From Companilactobacillus mishanensis (GTDB lineage: Bacteria; Bacillota; Bacilli; Lactobacillales; Lactobacillaceae), in NCBI RefSeq assembly GCF_003946505.1, contig NZ_RHON01000008.1:1-64000 (forward strand): a DNA stretch of 64,000 bases, written 5' to 3'. Made by a program: the position numbers and the translations under genes. Positions 45,198 through 55,192 of this stretch are shown here, piece by piece (the stretch's first letter is position 1; each line of letters begins with the position of its first letter). Below the pieces are notes generated by a model, which saw only the letters and a list, made by a program, of their open reading frames with translations, searched no databases and was not told where the DNA came from.

Positions 45198-45545
45198 GTG
45201 AAGAAAACATTCAAGAGTTTGATTACTGCAACAGCAATCTTAGCAACCGGAATGGCAACTTTTGGAGGTATTGTTTTTGATACTCCAGAAACTGCTAATG
45301 CTAGTTCCACGATTGCCGCACCAGAAAAAACAAATGATATTGTCTTTCAAGTAACAGATGCTGTTCCTTTATACAATGTTCGAGGATACGACATCAAAAT
45401 GTTGGCCTTTCCTACTCAGGATATTCACTTAGTATTGGAGAAAGATATCGTAACACTTAAAGATGGTACGATCTTGTATCCGATCGGTAATGATTTCTAT
45501 GTAAAATCAACAGATGTAGTTGGAAATAATCTTATTTTAATGTAA
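45198..45545 (+). CDS. Small secreted protein of unknown function
   Basis: 115 residues from the GTG at 45198 (GAGGG 8 nt upstream). N-terminal signal peptide (KKTFKSLITATAILATGMATFGGIVF) with likely cleavage after ANA (TANASS), leaving about 80 residues. The mature part is beta-rich with a VPLYNVRGYDIKMLAF segment, reminiscent of SLAP/SH3-like wall-binding repeats, but the match is weak. No cysteines or anchor. Not assigned to a family. Confidence 0.6.
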   Translation: MKKTFKSLITATAILATGMATFGGIVFDTPETANASSTIAAPEKTNDIVFQVTDAVPLYNVRGYDIKMLAFPTQDIHLVLEKDIVTLKDGTILYPIGNDFYVKSTDVVGNNLILM

Positions 45546-45553
45546 CATCAAAA

Positions 45554-45582
45554 GAGCCGGGACGATAAAGTTCCGACTTTTT
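45554..45582 (+). terminator. Terminator after the small secreted protein gene
   Basis: AGCCGGGAC pairs with GTTCCGACT (one mismatch, one wobble) and ends in TTTTT. Confidence 0.6.
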
Positions 45583-45636
45583 GGGTTGAAAACAAGAACA
45601 TATGTTCGTATAATAGAATTCGATGAGGTGAGTTAA

Positions 45637-45930
45637 ATGAACAAAGTAATTTTAGATGATTTTATAGTCGAGTTCTATCGCAGATACAACAAAGATACTT
45701 TTAATGGATTAGAAGTCGTTAATAATGACTCGATGGATACATCTTCAGTCTTTATGAAAATGTCTAATGGGGTGAGAAATGCAAATCCAATTTATTCGAT
45801 CTCCCCGATGAATCGAAAAGGGATAAAGTTACTCTTGAATGAAGCTTCCAAACAGTTGCCGTTTTCAGGTTATTTTTGGACCGATAATGTAACAGATAAC
45901 GAAACGGATTTTGTTCAATTGTCCATATAA
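45637..45930 (+). CDS. Hypothetical small cytoplasmic protein
   Basis: 97 residues with GATGAGGTGAG upstream of the ATG. No signal peptide, membrane segment or recognised domain. It contains ILDDFIVEFYRRYNKDTF near the start and a SGYFWTDNV motif near the end. Supported by the good ribosome binding site and codon use. Function unknown. Confidence 0.5.
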   Translation: MNKVILDDFIVEFYRRYNKDTFNGLEVVNNDSMDTSSVFMKMSNGVRNANPIYSISPMNRKGIKLLLNEASKQLPFSGYFWTDNVTDNETDFVQLSI

Positions 45931-46142
45931 TTTTTCTGAACTTATTCAAAATTTAAAAAATATACAAAATCAATTATAAACAAAACCAAATAGTCGTAAT
46001 AATTAAATTATTTTATTTAAATTGGTGTTAAAAAGGTGGATTTATTGGTCGGAAATAGAGATAATATAGACAGATAAATGAGTGACATTTATCTTAGAAT
46101 CATAGTTTTACGGTGGTACAATGTATTACCTATTTACCAACA

Positions 46143-46183
46143 CAAAAATCCCTCTGTCCATTTTGGATAGGGGGATTTTTGTT
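46143..46183. terminator. Terminator-like hairpin in the 45.9-46.4 kb gap
   Basis: CAAAAATCCC and TCC pair with GGA and GGGATTTTTG (minor bulges). A-run and T-run suit either direction. Confidence 0.6.
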
Positions 46184-46359
46184 TCTCGAGTTTTTTTAAT
46201 CAAAAGATCGTAGTCAACAATTTGAATGTAAACATTTAATATATTAGGAAATGAAATATATTTAAAATAAACAACTATTATATTGGTCAAAATATCAAAA
46301 TTTATTTGACGTTCGATATTGTTCCCATTTTAAATAATTGATGAGTAACCCTGATAATC

Positions 46360-46402
46360 AAAAGAGCCTTCGATTTTTTATAAAATCGAAGGCTCTTTTT
46401 TG
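46360..46402. terminator. Terminator of the 46405 glycosyltransferase gene (bidirectional)
   Basis: AAAAGAGCCTTCGATTTT pairs perfectly with AAAATCGAAGGCTCTTTT. Confidence 0.9.
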
Positions 46403-46404
46403 CA

Positions 46405-48150
46405 TTAGATCGTAAGAGTTATTTGGAACTTGCGATTCCGTTCGGTCAATAGCTTTACGCCAAGTCCCAGTATCAATACCAATGGTATGTATAAAACCGT
46501 ATGGTATCTACCTTGGACTTCGAATATCATTGAGCCGATAATAAATCCGTCAAGTAATAGTGAAAAGTAGAACAGTTTATTAACTGTGTTAATGGAATCA
46601 GGAATCCTTGGTGCAAATAAAAGAATGAAACTCATTGTGAATATACATAGTATGACAATGAATTCATAGAAAATCGCAGAAAGCGCAACTAACGATTTTT
46701 TCATGGAATAGAAGGATCCCTCGTGATGATTACTTTTGGCGGTATTATATAAAATCCAATTGTATCCGTAATCTTCATTTGAGAATTGGGTATATTTTTG
46801 ATCAAGGAAAATTCCCCATTTGTTCTGTCCGTTTAATTCATTGATGTTGCTATCGATTCGTTTATTCAAATCTTTATTAGTCATCGAATCCATTTTTGCT
46901 TGTTCAGGAAACTCTTTATAATTTTTATTCATGATGTCGTAAATATGCTTGTTGTAAGCTCCATTAGTTTCAGGTGATGTACCCGTCGCTAAGCTGTATC
47001 GGTTCATGCTAGAACTTGATGCAATCGGAATTCCATATACTGCGGAATAAATCTTTGGTGACAAGACTGAGAATGTAATGAATACCAAGGCAAAGGCAGC
47101 AAAGAAAAAGTACCTTGTAAGCTTGAACTTATACGTGTATTGTTCATTAGTTCTCATAAAAATTATGTAAATAAAACCGGCTACGACCCAGATACCAATT
47201 GTTGGTCTGACCATATAAGCCAAAATAACCAGAACTGCTAAACTCAAAAAGCTGGCGACCCATTTTGCATTTGTATCATGTGCATCTCGTTTCAAAAAGG
47301 TGTCAAAAGAAATACAAATACCTAATAAGAATGTTATATACATCGGCTCGGCACCGTTGATCAAACTGTACATAAAATAGGATGGTATCAATGAAAAAAT
47401 CAATGCTGAAAAAATTCCAGCTTGTTTGTTGATCATTGAAGCAGATAATTTGTAAATCAATAGGCCATCAAACATGGTAATGGCGATATTTAAAATTTGA
47501 GATGTAACGTAATTGTTACCAATAAGCGAATAAGGGATGGAATACATCATCGCTATATTAAGTACGTGGGGGAAAAACATATTTGTTCCGATCATATGTT
47601 TTGTCCATGGAATACCAGATGCTTTTGCATATGCAAAGTAGTGATAGTTGAAGTAATCAGAAGTAGGACCTATGTTGTATGTCAATATAATAAAGACTTT
47701 GATCAGTGCAATTACTAATAGCACAATTACTAAGTAAACAAACGATTTGTTTCTGACGCTTATATATGAAGCAGAAAGATAGGAAAGAATGAACAATATG
47801 ACGGTAACTAGTGTCATAGAAAAAATCTCTAATCCAAAACTACCAGTCATCGTTGCACCTTTCCAAGTTGCAACGGACATAAAAATCAAAAGTGATATTG
47901 CTACTAAAATTGCGACTGACTGTCCAAACAATTTGAAAGATTGGACCTCTGAACGGTCATTTACGAGACGGTCGGAAAAACTGTTATCTCTGTGACGGGC
48001 ACGAGTTCGACCAAAAGATAGGGGAGGACGTTCTGCTACGGCGGAGTTCAGAGTACTAAAATGAATGTTTGGACGTTTCTTGGGCTTACTTCGTTGCTTG
48101 TAAGCACTACGGCTCATCTGATGGGATGGGTTTATCCATGGATAATTCAT
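46405..48150 (-). CDS. GT-C-type membrane glycosyltransferase-like protein (copy A)
   Basis: 581 residues. A long basic cytoplasmic N-terminus (about 1-70, many Arg/Lys/Ser) precedes about 12 transmembrane segments of the ArnT/PMT GT-C type, with extracytoplasmic TSDYFNYHYFAYAKASGIPW (acidic catalytic-type loop), NGAEPMYITFLLG and an outside loop near residues 365-450. ATG 48150 is preferred over a codon 18 bp earlier because AGGAGGTGG lies just upstream. It is paired with a GT2 enzyme 24 bp upstream and closely resembles the product of 49630-51366, so the pair is duplicated. Probable role in surface polysaccharide or lipid-linked sugar transfer. Confidence 0.75.
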   Translation of the reverse strand: MNYPWINPSHQMSRSAYKQRSKPKKRPNIHFSTLNSAVAERPPLSFGRTRARHRDNSFSDRLVNDRSEVQSFKLFGQSVAILVAISLLIFMSVATWKGATMTGSFGLEIFSMTLVTVILFILSYLSASYISVRNKSFVYLVIVLLVIALIKVFIILTYNIGPTSDYFNYHYFAYAKASGIPWTKHMIGTNMFFPHVLNIAMMYSIPYSLIGNNYVTSQILNIAITMFDGLLIYKLSASMINKQAGIFSALIFSLIPSYFMYSLINGAEPMYITFLLGICISFDTFLKRDAHDTNAKWVASFLSLAVLVILAYMVRPTIGIWVVAGFIYIIFMRTNEQYTYKFKLTRYFFFAAFALVFITFSVLSPKIYSAVYGIPIASSSSMNRYSLATGTSPETNGAYNKHIYDIMNKNYKEFPEQAKMDSMTNKDLNKRIDSNINELNGQNKWGIFLDQKYTQFSNEDYGYNWILYNTAKSNHHEGSFYSMKKSLVALSAIFYEFIVILCIFTMSFILLFAPRIPDSINTVNKLFYFSLLLDGFIIGSMIFEVQGRYHTVLYIPLVLILGLGVKLLTERNRKFQITLTI

Positions 48151-48173
48151 AGGACCACCTCCTATCAAAAAAA

Positions 48174-49445
48174 CTATTGTGCGTGAGCTGTTTTATCCCA
48201 GGTGCTTCTACCTTTTAATAAGTAACCCAGAGCAGCGTAGGGAATAAATGACAAAATCACGTTGTAAATAATACATTGCCATGCACGCCAGACACATTTC
48301 AAAACAGATAAATTATTAGTGTTTCGATAGTATTCAAGCGCCATGTAAAACCAGATTATTAATGTGAAGACAATAACTGTGGTAAAAACAATTAATACTG
48401 GTATTGGTTTTCTCGAAAAGATATTTGTTATTTGTACTAGAATGGACGAAATATTTGCGAAGTTCAGCAACATACTGAAGAAGGGTAAGAATAGGAAAAG
48501 AGTCATGTCAACTTTGACACCAGTGTTGATCTTTGGTGATGTCATAATTCGCACGCCATACTTGAATAAGCATTGCATTGAACCTTCACACCAACGAATA
48601 CGTTGTCTAAGCAACGGACGTAATTTTTCAACAGCTTCTTGATACACGATTGCTGTCGGTAGGAATAAAGCACGATAATCTTTAAACAATCCTCGTACTG
48701 TGAACTCAAAATCCTCAAGTAATGAGTTACCCCAACCAACGGCTTCTGCCATATCAAGTGTAATAAATTGACCATTTCCACTGGCAATAGCTTCACCGAG
48801 TCGATTTCGACTTTCTTGCATGAACGAATTGGCACCAAGAAACTCAATATCTTGCATTCTTGATAACCAATTGTTTTCTGGCTTATTCATGGATACAGCG
48901 GTTTGAACCATTCCAACAGGATTATTTTCGAAAGCCCCAATAACGTCGGTGATGTGTTTAGCGGAAATAAATCCGTCAGCATCGACAATTCCGACAATAA
49001 TGTGTTGTTTGTCAAATTCATCGTCCATCTGTGAGATTAGACTAAGGCCATAATTAAGCGCAGCACCTTTACCTTGTTGAGCGTTTGGAAAATGTCTGTC
49101 CAAAACGTAAACATTTGGTCGCAAGTGGCGAGTCATGTCTTGTAGTTTGTAGATATTTTCAAGTGTTCGATCATCAGAAGCATCATCAATCAAAATAATA
49201 TTTGGAATTATCGTTTGATCAACCAAATCTAATTCATTAATCAGATCGTTAACGTATGAAAAGATGGTGTTTTCTTCATTCAAAAGTGGGACCATAATAT
49301 ACAACTTGTATATACCATTTTTCTTCTGACAATTAACATCACGAACACGTTCAAAATTAAAGATTGAAAACCACAACAAATACCCAATAAACGTAACTAA
49401 CGAGAGAACCAACAGGACGTATGTGAATATAAATATTTTTATCAT
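48174..49445 (-). CDS. Processive family-2 glycosyltransferase (copy A)
   Basis: About 423 residues. N-terminal transmembrane helix, GT2 catalytic domain with IILIDDASDDRT (first Asp), IVGIVDADGFIS (DxD), LLEDFEFTVRG (catalytic Asp) and QRIRWCEGS (QxxRW), then three or four C-terminal transmembrane segments. This is the cellulose/hyaluronan-synthase-like arrangement, joining sugars and extruding the chain. The start is uncertain: the ATG at 49445 follows AGGAG directly; another ATG lies at 49469. Twin of 51387-52679. Confidence 0.85.
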   Translation of the reverse strand: MIKIFIFTYVLLVLSLVTFIGYLLWFSIFNFERVRDVNCQKKNGIYKLYIMVPLLNEENTIFSYVNDLINELDLVDQTIIPNIILIDDASDDRTLENIYKLQDMTRHLRPNVYVLDRHFPNAQQGKGAALNYGLSLISQMDDEFDKQHIIVGIVDADGFISAKHITDVIGAFENNPVGMVQTAVSMNKPENNWLSRMQDIEFLGANSFMQESRNRLGEAIASGNGQFITLDMAEAVGWGNSLLEDFEFTVRGLFKDYRALFLPTAIVYQEAVEKLRPLLRQRIRWCEGSMQCLFKYGVRIMTSPKINTGVKVDMTLFLFLPFFSMLLNFANISSILVQITNIFSRKPIPVLIVFTTVIVFTLIIWFYMALEYYRNTNNLSVLKCVWRAWQCIIYNVILSFIPYAALGYLLKGRSTWDKTAHAQ

Positions 49446-49574
49446 CTCCTCTTTAAAAACATACCTCATGTTGATTGGCAATAACTATAATACGCTATAA
49501 ATAAAAATTATACTACTATAAATATACAAAAAATATGATTAATTTTTCGCTTAATTATATGCAAAAATGATAAA

Positions 49575-49610
49575 TAAAAAAGACTATCTTGATATTAGTC
49601 AAAATAGTCT
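49575..49610 (-). terminator. Terminator of the second glycosyltransferase pair (minus strand)
   Basis: On the minus strand AGACTATTTTGA pairs with TCAAGATAGTCT, followed by TTTTTT. It separates the two duplicated pairs into independent units. Confidence 0.75.
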
Positions 49611-49629
49611 ATAGTTTAATTTAATTTTT

Positions 49630-51366
49630 TTAGAGACGAACCGTTAAATGATTCTGTCGTTCGCCAAGAATTTTTGCACCAAGTCCAAGAATCATAACTA
49701 GAGGAATGTAAAGAATCACGTGATAGCGTCCTTGTACTTCGAATATCATTGATCCAAGAATAAATCCATCAAGAAGTAAAGATAGATAAAAGACTCGGTT
49801 TAATGTACTCATACTTTCATTCACACGATGTCTAAATAATAGGATAAGACTCATCGTTAAAATACTTAAAATGATCATGAACTCATAGAAGATAGTGGAG
49901 AAACTGACCAAAGCTGATTGACTTTCCACGAATGGTTTCTTGAGCTTATTTTTGTTCCAAGTATTATAGAGTATCCAGTTGTAACCATAGTTTTCATTCG
50001 AGAAAGCAGCATATTTATTGCTGATGAACTTAGGCCAAGCTTTTTCACGTGTTATCTCACTGATATTTGCTTTGACTTGAGCGTTCATGTCTTTGGTAGC
50101 TTTTTGATTGATTTCTGCAGTCGAACTGTAGTCCTTGAAATCTTTATCCAATTTGTTATAGATTTTCTGGTTGTACTGCCCATCAGTAGCTAAAGATGTA
50201 CCGGTGGCTAAGCTGTAACGATTGTTGACCGAGTCACTGGCAAAGTTTATCTTATATGCCTGTGAGAAGATGGCCGATGAGAAGATTGAGAATAGAACAA
50301 AGAATAAAGTGAATCCACCAAAGTAGAGTAGACGTTTCATTTGAAACTTAACGGGAACTTTGTAAGGCCAACGAATGAGTAAGATGTAGAGGAATCCGAC
50401 AATGATCCAGATTCCAATAGTTGGTCTGATCATGTAAGTTATGACCGAAAGTATTGCCAAATCTCTGAAACTAGCTACCCATTTCGTTGATGAAGATGAA
50501 TTGTCACGTCTGATAAATGTCTGGAACGCTAGCAACATGCCGAGAAATGCGGTGATGAACATTGGTTCTGCACCATTCAATGTGCTGTACATGAAGTAAG
50601 CTGGAATCAATGAGAAAATTAGTGCAGCAAACATACCAGCTTGTTGATTGAAAATTCTGAGACAAATTTTGTAGATCAAAATTCCATCAAAGAATGTTAA
50701 GGCAATATTGACGATCTGCGATGTCACATAGTTTGTTCCAATTAGAGAGTAGGGAATAGAGTAGAACATTGCGATATTCATGACGTGAGGGAAGTACATG
50801 TTCACACCGACTAGTTTTTTCGTCCAAGCAATACCTGAAGACCTTGCAAAGGCAAAGTAATGATAGTTGAAAAAGTCTGAAGTCGGATGAATTGCGTATA
50901 TAGAAATAAAGAATATTTTTATCAACGCGATGACCAATAATATCCCGACAAAGAACATGAATGATTTTTGGCCAATCAAATTAGAGAATGCGTAGCATAA
51001 TCCAAATATTAATAAGGTGACCATGGTGAATGTGATGACTTGCCAGTAATTGTTCATCGCATTTTTAGTTGCACCCCAAGCGGCAAGTGACATGAAAATC
51101 AATAGTCCGATAGAAATTAGGATCGAGGCCGATTGAAAGGCTAACTTGAGGGATTGAAGTCCGGCAGATGAACGAATGCTAGTGTCGAAATCAGCAGTCG
51201 CGGCTTTCTTCTTTTTATTGTTAGAGGCGTCTTTGACAGTAGATTTCTTCAGTGGCAGATCTATGGTACTAGTCAAATGGTTCGCGGTCGAAAAAATTTT
51301 GAAACGATGAAATTGATGACGTGCTTTAGTTTTAGTTGGATGTTTAGTTATTTCTGGACGGTTCAT
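49630..51366 (-). CDS. GT-C-type membrane glycosyltransferase-like protein (copy B)
   Basis: 578 residues, same architecture as copy A: basic Lys/Thr-rich N-terminal tail (about 1-70), about 12 transmembrane segments, conserved TSDFFNYHYFAFARSSGIAW, NGAEPMFITAFLGM and VQGRYHVILYIPLVMILGLG. The basic tail is poorly conserved relative to copy A, whereas the membrane core is well conserved. GGAGGT precedes the ATG. Lies 20 bp after its GT2 partner. Confidence 0.75.
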   Translation of the reverse strand: MNRPEITKHPTKTKARHQFHRFKIFSTANHLTSTIDLPLKKSTVKDASNNKKKKAATADFDTSIRSSAGLQSLKLAFQSASILISIGLLIFMSLAAWGATKNAMNNYWQVITFTMVTLLIFGLCYAFSNLIGQKSFMFFVGILLVIALIKIFFISIYAIHPTSDFFNYHYFAFARSSGIAWTKKLVGVNMYFPHVMNIAMFYSIPYSLIGTNYVTSQIVNIALTFFDGILIYKICLRIFNQQAGMFAALIFSLIPAYFMYSTLNGAEPMFITAFLGMLLAFQTFIRRDNSSSSTKWVASFRDLAILSVITYMIRPTIGIWIIVGFLYILLIRWPYKVPVKFQMKRLLYFGGFTLFFVLFSIFSSAIFSQAYKINFASDSVNNRYSLATGTSLATDGQYNQKIYNKLDKDFKDYSSTAEINQKATKDMNAQVKANISEITREKAWPKFISNKYAAFSNENYGYNWILYNTWNKNKLKKPFVESQSALVSFSTIFYEFMIILSILTMSLILLFRHRVNESMSTLNRVFYLSLLLDGFILGSMIFEVQGRYHVILYIPLVMILGLGAKILGERQNHLTVRL

Positions 51367-51386
51367 AAAGTCTACCTCCAGTCTCG

Positions 51387-52679
51387 TTAGTTAGCATTTG
51401 CAGTTTGTCCTGAACCATGAGCTGTTTTGTCCCATTTTGCACGGCCCATTAGCAGGTATGTGAATGCAAAGTAGGGGATGAATGATAAGAAGTAATTATA
51501 GATTATGCATTCCCATGATCTAAGGACACATCTTACTAGTGAGAAACGGTCGGAGTTTTGATGGTATTCGAGACCCATCAATAGCCATACAAATAGGGTA
51601 AATAATAGAACGGTGAAGAAAACAATCATGACTGGTAATGGTTTTCTGGTGAAAATATTGTTGATTTGAAGTAAAGCTGAGAATGAATTTGCTACATTTA
51701 AAATCATGCTGAAAAACGGTAATGTTAGAAATAGTAGCATATCTGTTTTGACACTATTGTGGATCAGTGGTGATTTTAGGATCCTTAATGAGTACTTTGC
51801 CCAACATTGCATTGAGCCTTGGCACCAACGGATTCGCTGTTTAAATAGGGGATGAACTTTTTGAACAGCTTCTTGATATACAACAGCGTGTGGTACGAAA
51901 ATTGTCTTAAATCCTTTAAGCAGTCCACGGACGGTGAATTCGAAATCCTCTAGTAGAGAATTTCCCCAACGGACTTCTTGTGCCATCTTCAGAGTAATGA
52001 ATTGACCGTTACCACTGGCGATAGCTTGTCCAATCTTGTTACGACTTTCTTGCATGAAAGAGTTAGCACCTAGAAATTCGATATCTTGCATCTTTGAAAG
52101 CCAGTTATGCTTGGTGCTGTTCATTGAAACAGCCGTTTGAACCATGCCAACGTCGTTATTCTCAAATGCACCGATGATCATTTTAATGTGATCTGCTGAA
52201 ATGAAACCATCAGCGTCAACGATTCCAACGATTGTGTGCGTTGAATCATATGATGTTGGGATGTTTGAAATGTAATCCAAGCCAAAATTCAATGCACTAC
52301 CTTTACCTTGTTGGGCGTTGGGTAAAGTTCTGTTTAATATATGAATCTTTGTATGAGGACTGTTAATGGAGCCTTCAAGGTACTGTAAATTTCTAAGAGT
52401 GTTATCAGTGGATCCATCATTGATAAGAATGATGTTAGTTTGAATATTGTTACCTAATTTATTTAATTCAAGAATCAAATTTTTGACGTAAGTTGAAACT
52501 GTCATTTCTTCATTTAATAGTGGGACCATGATGAATAAATTATATGGAGTCCCATCCACTTTGCAGTTAACATCTTTTACACGTTCAAGATAGAAAACTG
52601 AGAACCAGAGCAAGTATGAGAGAAATGTAATCAGTGATACAACTAGTAGTATTTTTGTAAAAATTACGATATTGATCAC
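51387..52679 (-). CDS. Processive family-2 glycosyltransferase (copy B)
   Basis: About 430 residues, twin of 48174-49445. IILINDGSTDNT, IVGIVDADGFIS, LLEDFEFTVRG and QRIRWCQGS give the full D, DxD, D, QxxRW set, with an N-terminal helix and C-terminal transmembrane segments. The start is ambiguous: GTG codons lie at 52685 and 52679, with GAGG abutting the latter, the same tight arrangement as in copy A. First gene of its pair; an AT-rich 300-bp gap (52680-53018) with no supported gene lies upstream. Confidence 0.85.
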   Translation of the reverse strand: MINIVIFTKILLVVSLITFLSYLLWFSVFYLERVKDVNCKVDGTPYNLFIMVPLLNEEMTVSTYVKNLILELNKLGNNIQTNIILINDGSTDNTLRNLQYLEGSINSPHTKIHILNRTLPNAQQGKGSALNFGLDYISNIPTSYDSTHTIVGIVDADGFISADHIKMIIGAFENNDVGMVQTAVSMNSTKHNWLSKMQDIEFLGANSFMQESRNKIGQAIASGNGQFITLKMAQEVRWGNSLLEDFEFTVRGLLKGFKTIFVPHAVVYQEAVQKVHPLFKQRIRWCQGSMQCWAKYSLRILKSPLIHNSVKTDMLLFLTLPFFSMILNVANSFSALLQINNIFTRKPLPVMIVFFTVLLFTLFVWLLMGLEYHQNSDRFSLVRCVLRSWECIIYNYFLSFIPYFAFTYLLMGRAKWDKTAHGSGQTANAN

Positions 52680-53018
52680 CCTCACTTTTTGTCTGAAAAC
52701 AAATATTTTTATTATCCTTCTACGAAGATGAGGAACTCCGTATTTGGATTAACTGCATTTTATATTGATTAGTTCACGAATAAATATTGAAATCAAAAAC
52801 TATTATTGGTTGAAAATGAGTAATCTAATAAATTTATTTGAATTAATTGATTATATTTGTTTTATTGAATAAATCGGTATAAGATAGCAAATTTACACAT
52901 AAAAATTCGGTCATATTTGAATAGTTTCGGACGTTATTTTTGAGAGATAATAATTTTTGTAAGAACGTTTGTAACGGATAGTTAATAATTAAAATTGATG
53001 GTTTATTGGAGGTTATTT

Positions 53019-53996
53019 ATGAAAGCAGCATACATATTAAAGACTGGCGATGCGGACCAGATTCAAATTGGTGAGATACCCATGCCTAAAATTAATGACA
53101 ATGAAATCTTGGTAAAGGTCATTGCCGTTTCAGTAAACAATGTTGATACTTTTGTGCGTTCCGGTGGCTTTAAGACAGAAATGGAATTTCCGTTTGTAGT
53201 CGGACGTGATGCTGTTGGTACGATTGAGTCACTAGGTAAGCAGGTCAAAGATTTTAAAAAGGGTGACTTAGTTTGGACTAATAGTATGGGGTATGACGGT
53301 CGGCAGGGTGTTACCAGTGAATACATTTCAGTGCCTGAATCTCGAGCATATCCAGTTCCTTTTGATGTGGATCCAAAACAGGTTGTAGCGTCAGTACATT
53401 CAGCTGCCACAGCAGTAATTTTATTGAATGATGTTTTACACGTTCGTTCTGGACAAAGTATTCTAGTTGAGGGAGCTGCTGGCCATGTGGGAGATAAGAT
53501 CTTGGAATATGCTGCCCAAAAAGGATTAGAAGTTTCAACAACTTCTAATCCTCGAGATTTTGATCGTTTAAAAAAACTGGGCTCGGAAAAATGTTTTGAT
53601 TATCATGACGAAAATTTAACTGACAAAATTTTGGATGATAAATCCATTGGCTTTGATTATGTAGTGGATACATCCGGCCAAGTTCAATTACAAAACAATA
53701 TCGATATGATTGGATTACATGGTTCAGTTGGTTTGATTACTACTCCGAAGAGTGGTGGTTCAAACTTTAATGTTGGAAAATTATATACAAGTAGTAAGTC
53801 GATCAAGGGGTTTGTAATTAGTCATGCTAGTTCAGAACAATTAAAAGAGGCTTCCAAAATCCTGAATGAAAGCTTTGAAAAAGGGAAACTTTTAGAGAAA
53901 AGCTTTGAAAGTTTATCGTTTGATAAAATTGCACAAATCCATCAAAAACTTGAGCACGGTCAAGTCAAAACCAAGGTAGTACTGACTTTTCAATAG
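53019..53996 (+). CDS. Zinc-free MDR-superfamily oxidoreductase (quinone oxidoreductase-like)
   Basis: 325 residues. GroES-like N-domain (KAAYILKTGDADQIQIGEIPMP, FVVGRDAVGTIESLGKQV) and a Rossmann domain with ILVEGAAGHVGDKILEYAAQKG. The zinc-ligand cysteines of alcohol dehydrogenases are absent, so it fits the NADPH:quinone reductase/enoyl reductase branch. ATG 53019 has GGAGG 6 nt upstream; an in-frame codon 24 bp earlier precedes the SD. Monocistronic. Confidence 0.87.
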   Translation: MKAAYILKTGDADQIQIGEIPMPKINDNEILVKVIAVSVNNVDTFVRSGGFKTEMEFPFVVGRDAVGTIESLGKQVKDFKKGDLVWTNSMGYDGRQGVTSEYISVPESRAYPVPFDVDPKQVVASVHSAATAVILLNDVLHVRSGQSILVEGAAGHVGDKILEYAAQKGLEVSTTSNPRDFDRLKKLGSEKCFDYHDENLTDKILDDKSIGFDYVVDTSGQVQLQNNIDMIGLHGSVGLITTPKSGGSNFNVGKLYTSSKSIKGFVISHASSEQLKEASKILNESFEKGKLLEKSFESLSFDKIAQIHQKLEHGQVKTKVVLTFQ

Positions 53997-54103
53997 ATAA
54001 ATGAAATTAAAAAATTCACATTCTCCATGGAAAATTGATGAAAAGACCTTTATACTAAAATATATGTGAAAGGGCATTCACAATTTTTTAGGGGGAGATT
54101 TAT

Positions 54104-55162
54104 ATGGACAGTCAAGTTTCAAATAATAAAAACAAACAGCAGATCATCTTTGCTGTCTTGTTTTTCGCAATATTTATTGCCGGAATTTTTTATGTTAAGT
54201 GGTACCCATATTATGGGAAGGCAATCACAGCAGCATCAACTCATTCAGTTGGGGATTCGATAATAGCTGGAGTCGGTGCTAAATCTGCTGGAGTTTCACT
54301 TCAAAACGGATTTACATTCACGATTACTTATTTCTTGTCAGTATGGAAAGCTTTAGCAGTCGCAATCATTGTTGGATCATTGGTGCAAGTTTTGATTCCT
54401 GTCCGTTGGGTTCGTAGATATCTTGGTGGAACAAAATTAAGAAATACATTGATTGGTACATTGATGGGTGTGCCAACAATGATGTGTACATGTTGTTCCG
54501 CACCAGTTACAGTTGGACTTTCTAAATCAAAAGCATCTGTAAACAGCATCATGGCATTCTTCCTAGCAAATCCATTATTGAATCCAGCTACACTGATTTT
54601 CATGGGATTAGTTTTAGGATGGAAATATACAATTTTCAGAATTGTTTTTGGTATCTTGATGGTAATTAGCATTGCCACATTGGTTGGAAAATTAAGTACC
54701 AAGAAACAAGTTGAAGTTAATGAAGGTTCAGAATTTGATCCTGTTAACGAAAACAGTGAAGCATTATGGAAACGCTGGTGGAAAGCATTTTATACACTAA
54801 TAATTGACAGTATTCCTGCTTATGTAGTTATTGTCTTCTTATTAGGTACATTTGAAGGAGTTCTTTTCCCAGCCATTCAAGGTGGATTAAGTGGCGGCTG
54901 GTTAGCTGTTCTATTGTTTGCCTTAGTTGGAACAATTTTCGTTGTACCAACAGCTGGTGAGATTCCAATTATCCAAGCACTTATGGCCTTAGGCTTAACA
55001 GCTGGACCAACAGCAGCATTGTTGATGACATTACCTGCTGTAAGTATCGTTTCATTAGCATTATTAAAACCAGTTTTAAGCTGGAAGAGTTTAGGTATTA
55101 CCGCAGCCAGTGTGTTTGCATTTGGATTAGTTGCTGGTTTAGTCGGCGTGTTTGTACTATAA
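54104..55162 (+). CDS. YraQ/DUF318-type permease
   Basis: 352 residues, about eight transmembrane segments in two halves with a cytoplasmic loop (about 200-225). Motifs GTLMGVPTMMCTCCSAPVTVGL and MAFFLANPLLNPATLIFMGLVLG, repeated as VPTAGEIPIIQALMALGLTAGPT, match the DUF318/ArsP_1 permease family. Members move arsenicals or other unknown solutes; the Cys-Thr-Cys-Cys motif in a membrane segment suggests a thiophilic substrate. A dyad GTGAA...TTCAC (54066-54081) lies between the promoter region and the SD (GGGGGAG). Proximity to yedF and a Sec gene raises the possibility of a selenium species as cargo (inference). Confidence 0.75.
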   Translation: MDSQVSNNKNKQQIIFAVLFFAIFIAGIFYVKWYPYYGKAITAASTHSVGDSIIAGVGAKSAGVSLQNGFTFTITYFLSVWKALAVAIIVGSLVQVLIPVRWVRRYLGGTKLRNTLIGTLMGVPTMMCTCCSAPVTVGLSKSKASVNSIMAFFLANPLLNPATLIFMGLVLGWKYTIFRIVFGILMVISIATLVGKLSTKKQVEVNEGSEFDPVNENSEALWKRWWKAFYTLIIDSIPAYVVIVFLLGTFEGVLFPAIQGGLSGGWLAVLLFALVGTIFVVPTAGEIPIIQALMALGLTAGPTAALLMTLPAVSIVSLALLKPVLSWKSLGITAASVFAFGLVAGLVGVFVL

Positions 55163-55192
55163 AAAAGTGAAAAATTGAAAATTTAAATTGAA

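Larger units (their letters stand above)
45931..46404. other. 474-bp gene-free stretch with a small hairpin and two terminators
   Basis: Very AT-rich. It contains a 9-bp hairpin AGATAAATG...CATTTATCT near 46070-46095, a possible 30-codon frame from the ATG at 46079 without a convincing SD, a terminator-like hairpin at about 46143-46183, and a strong symmetrical terminator at 46360-46402. A short regulatory RNA ending at 46183 is possible; nothing proves it. Confidence 0.4.

Noticed and set aside
46100..46135. T-box-like sequence (CGGTGGTAC).
   Set aside because: Only a partial match, no specifier or antiterminator arrangement, and no aminoacyl-tRNA synthetase or amino acid gene downstream on that strand.
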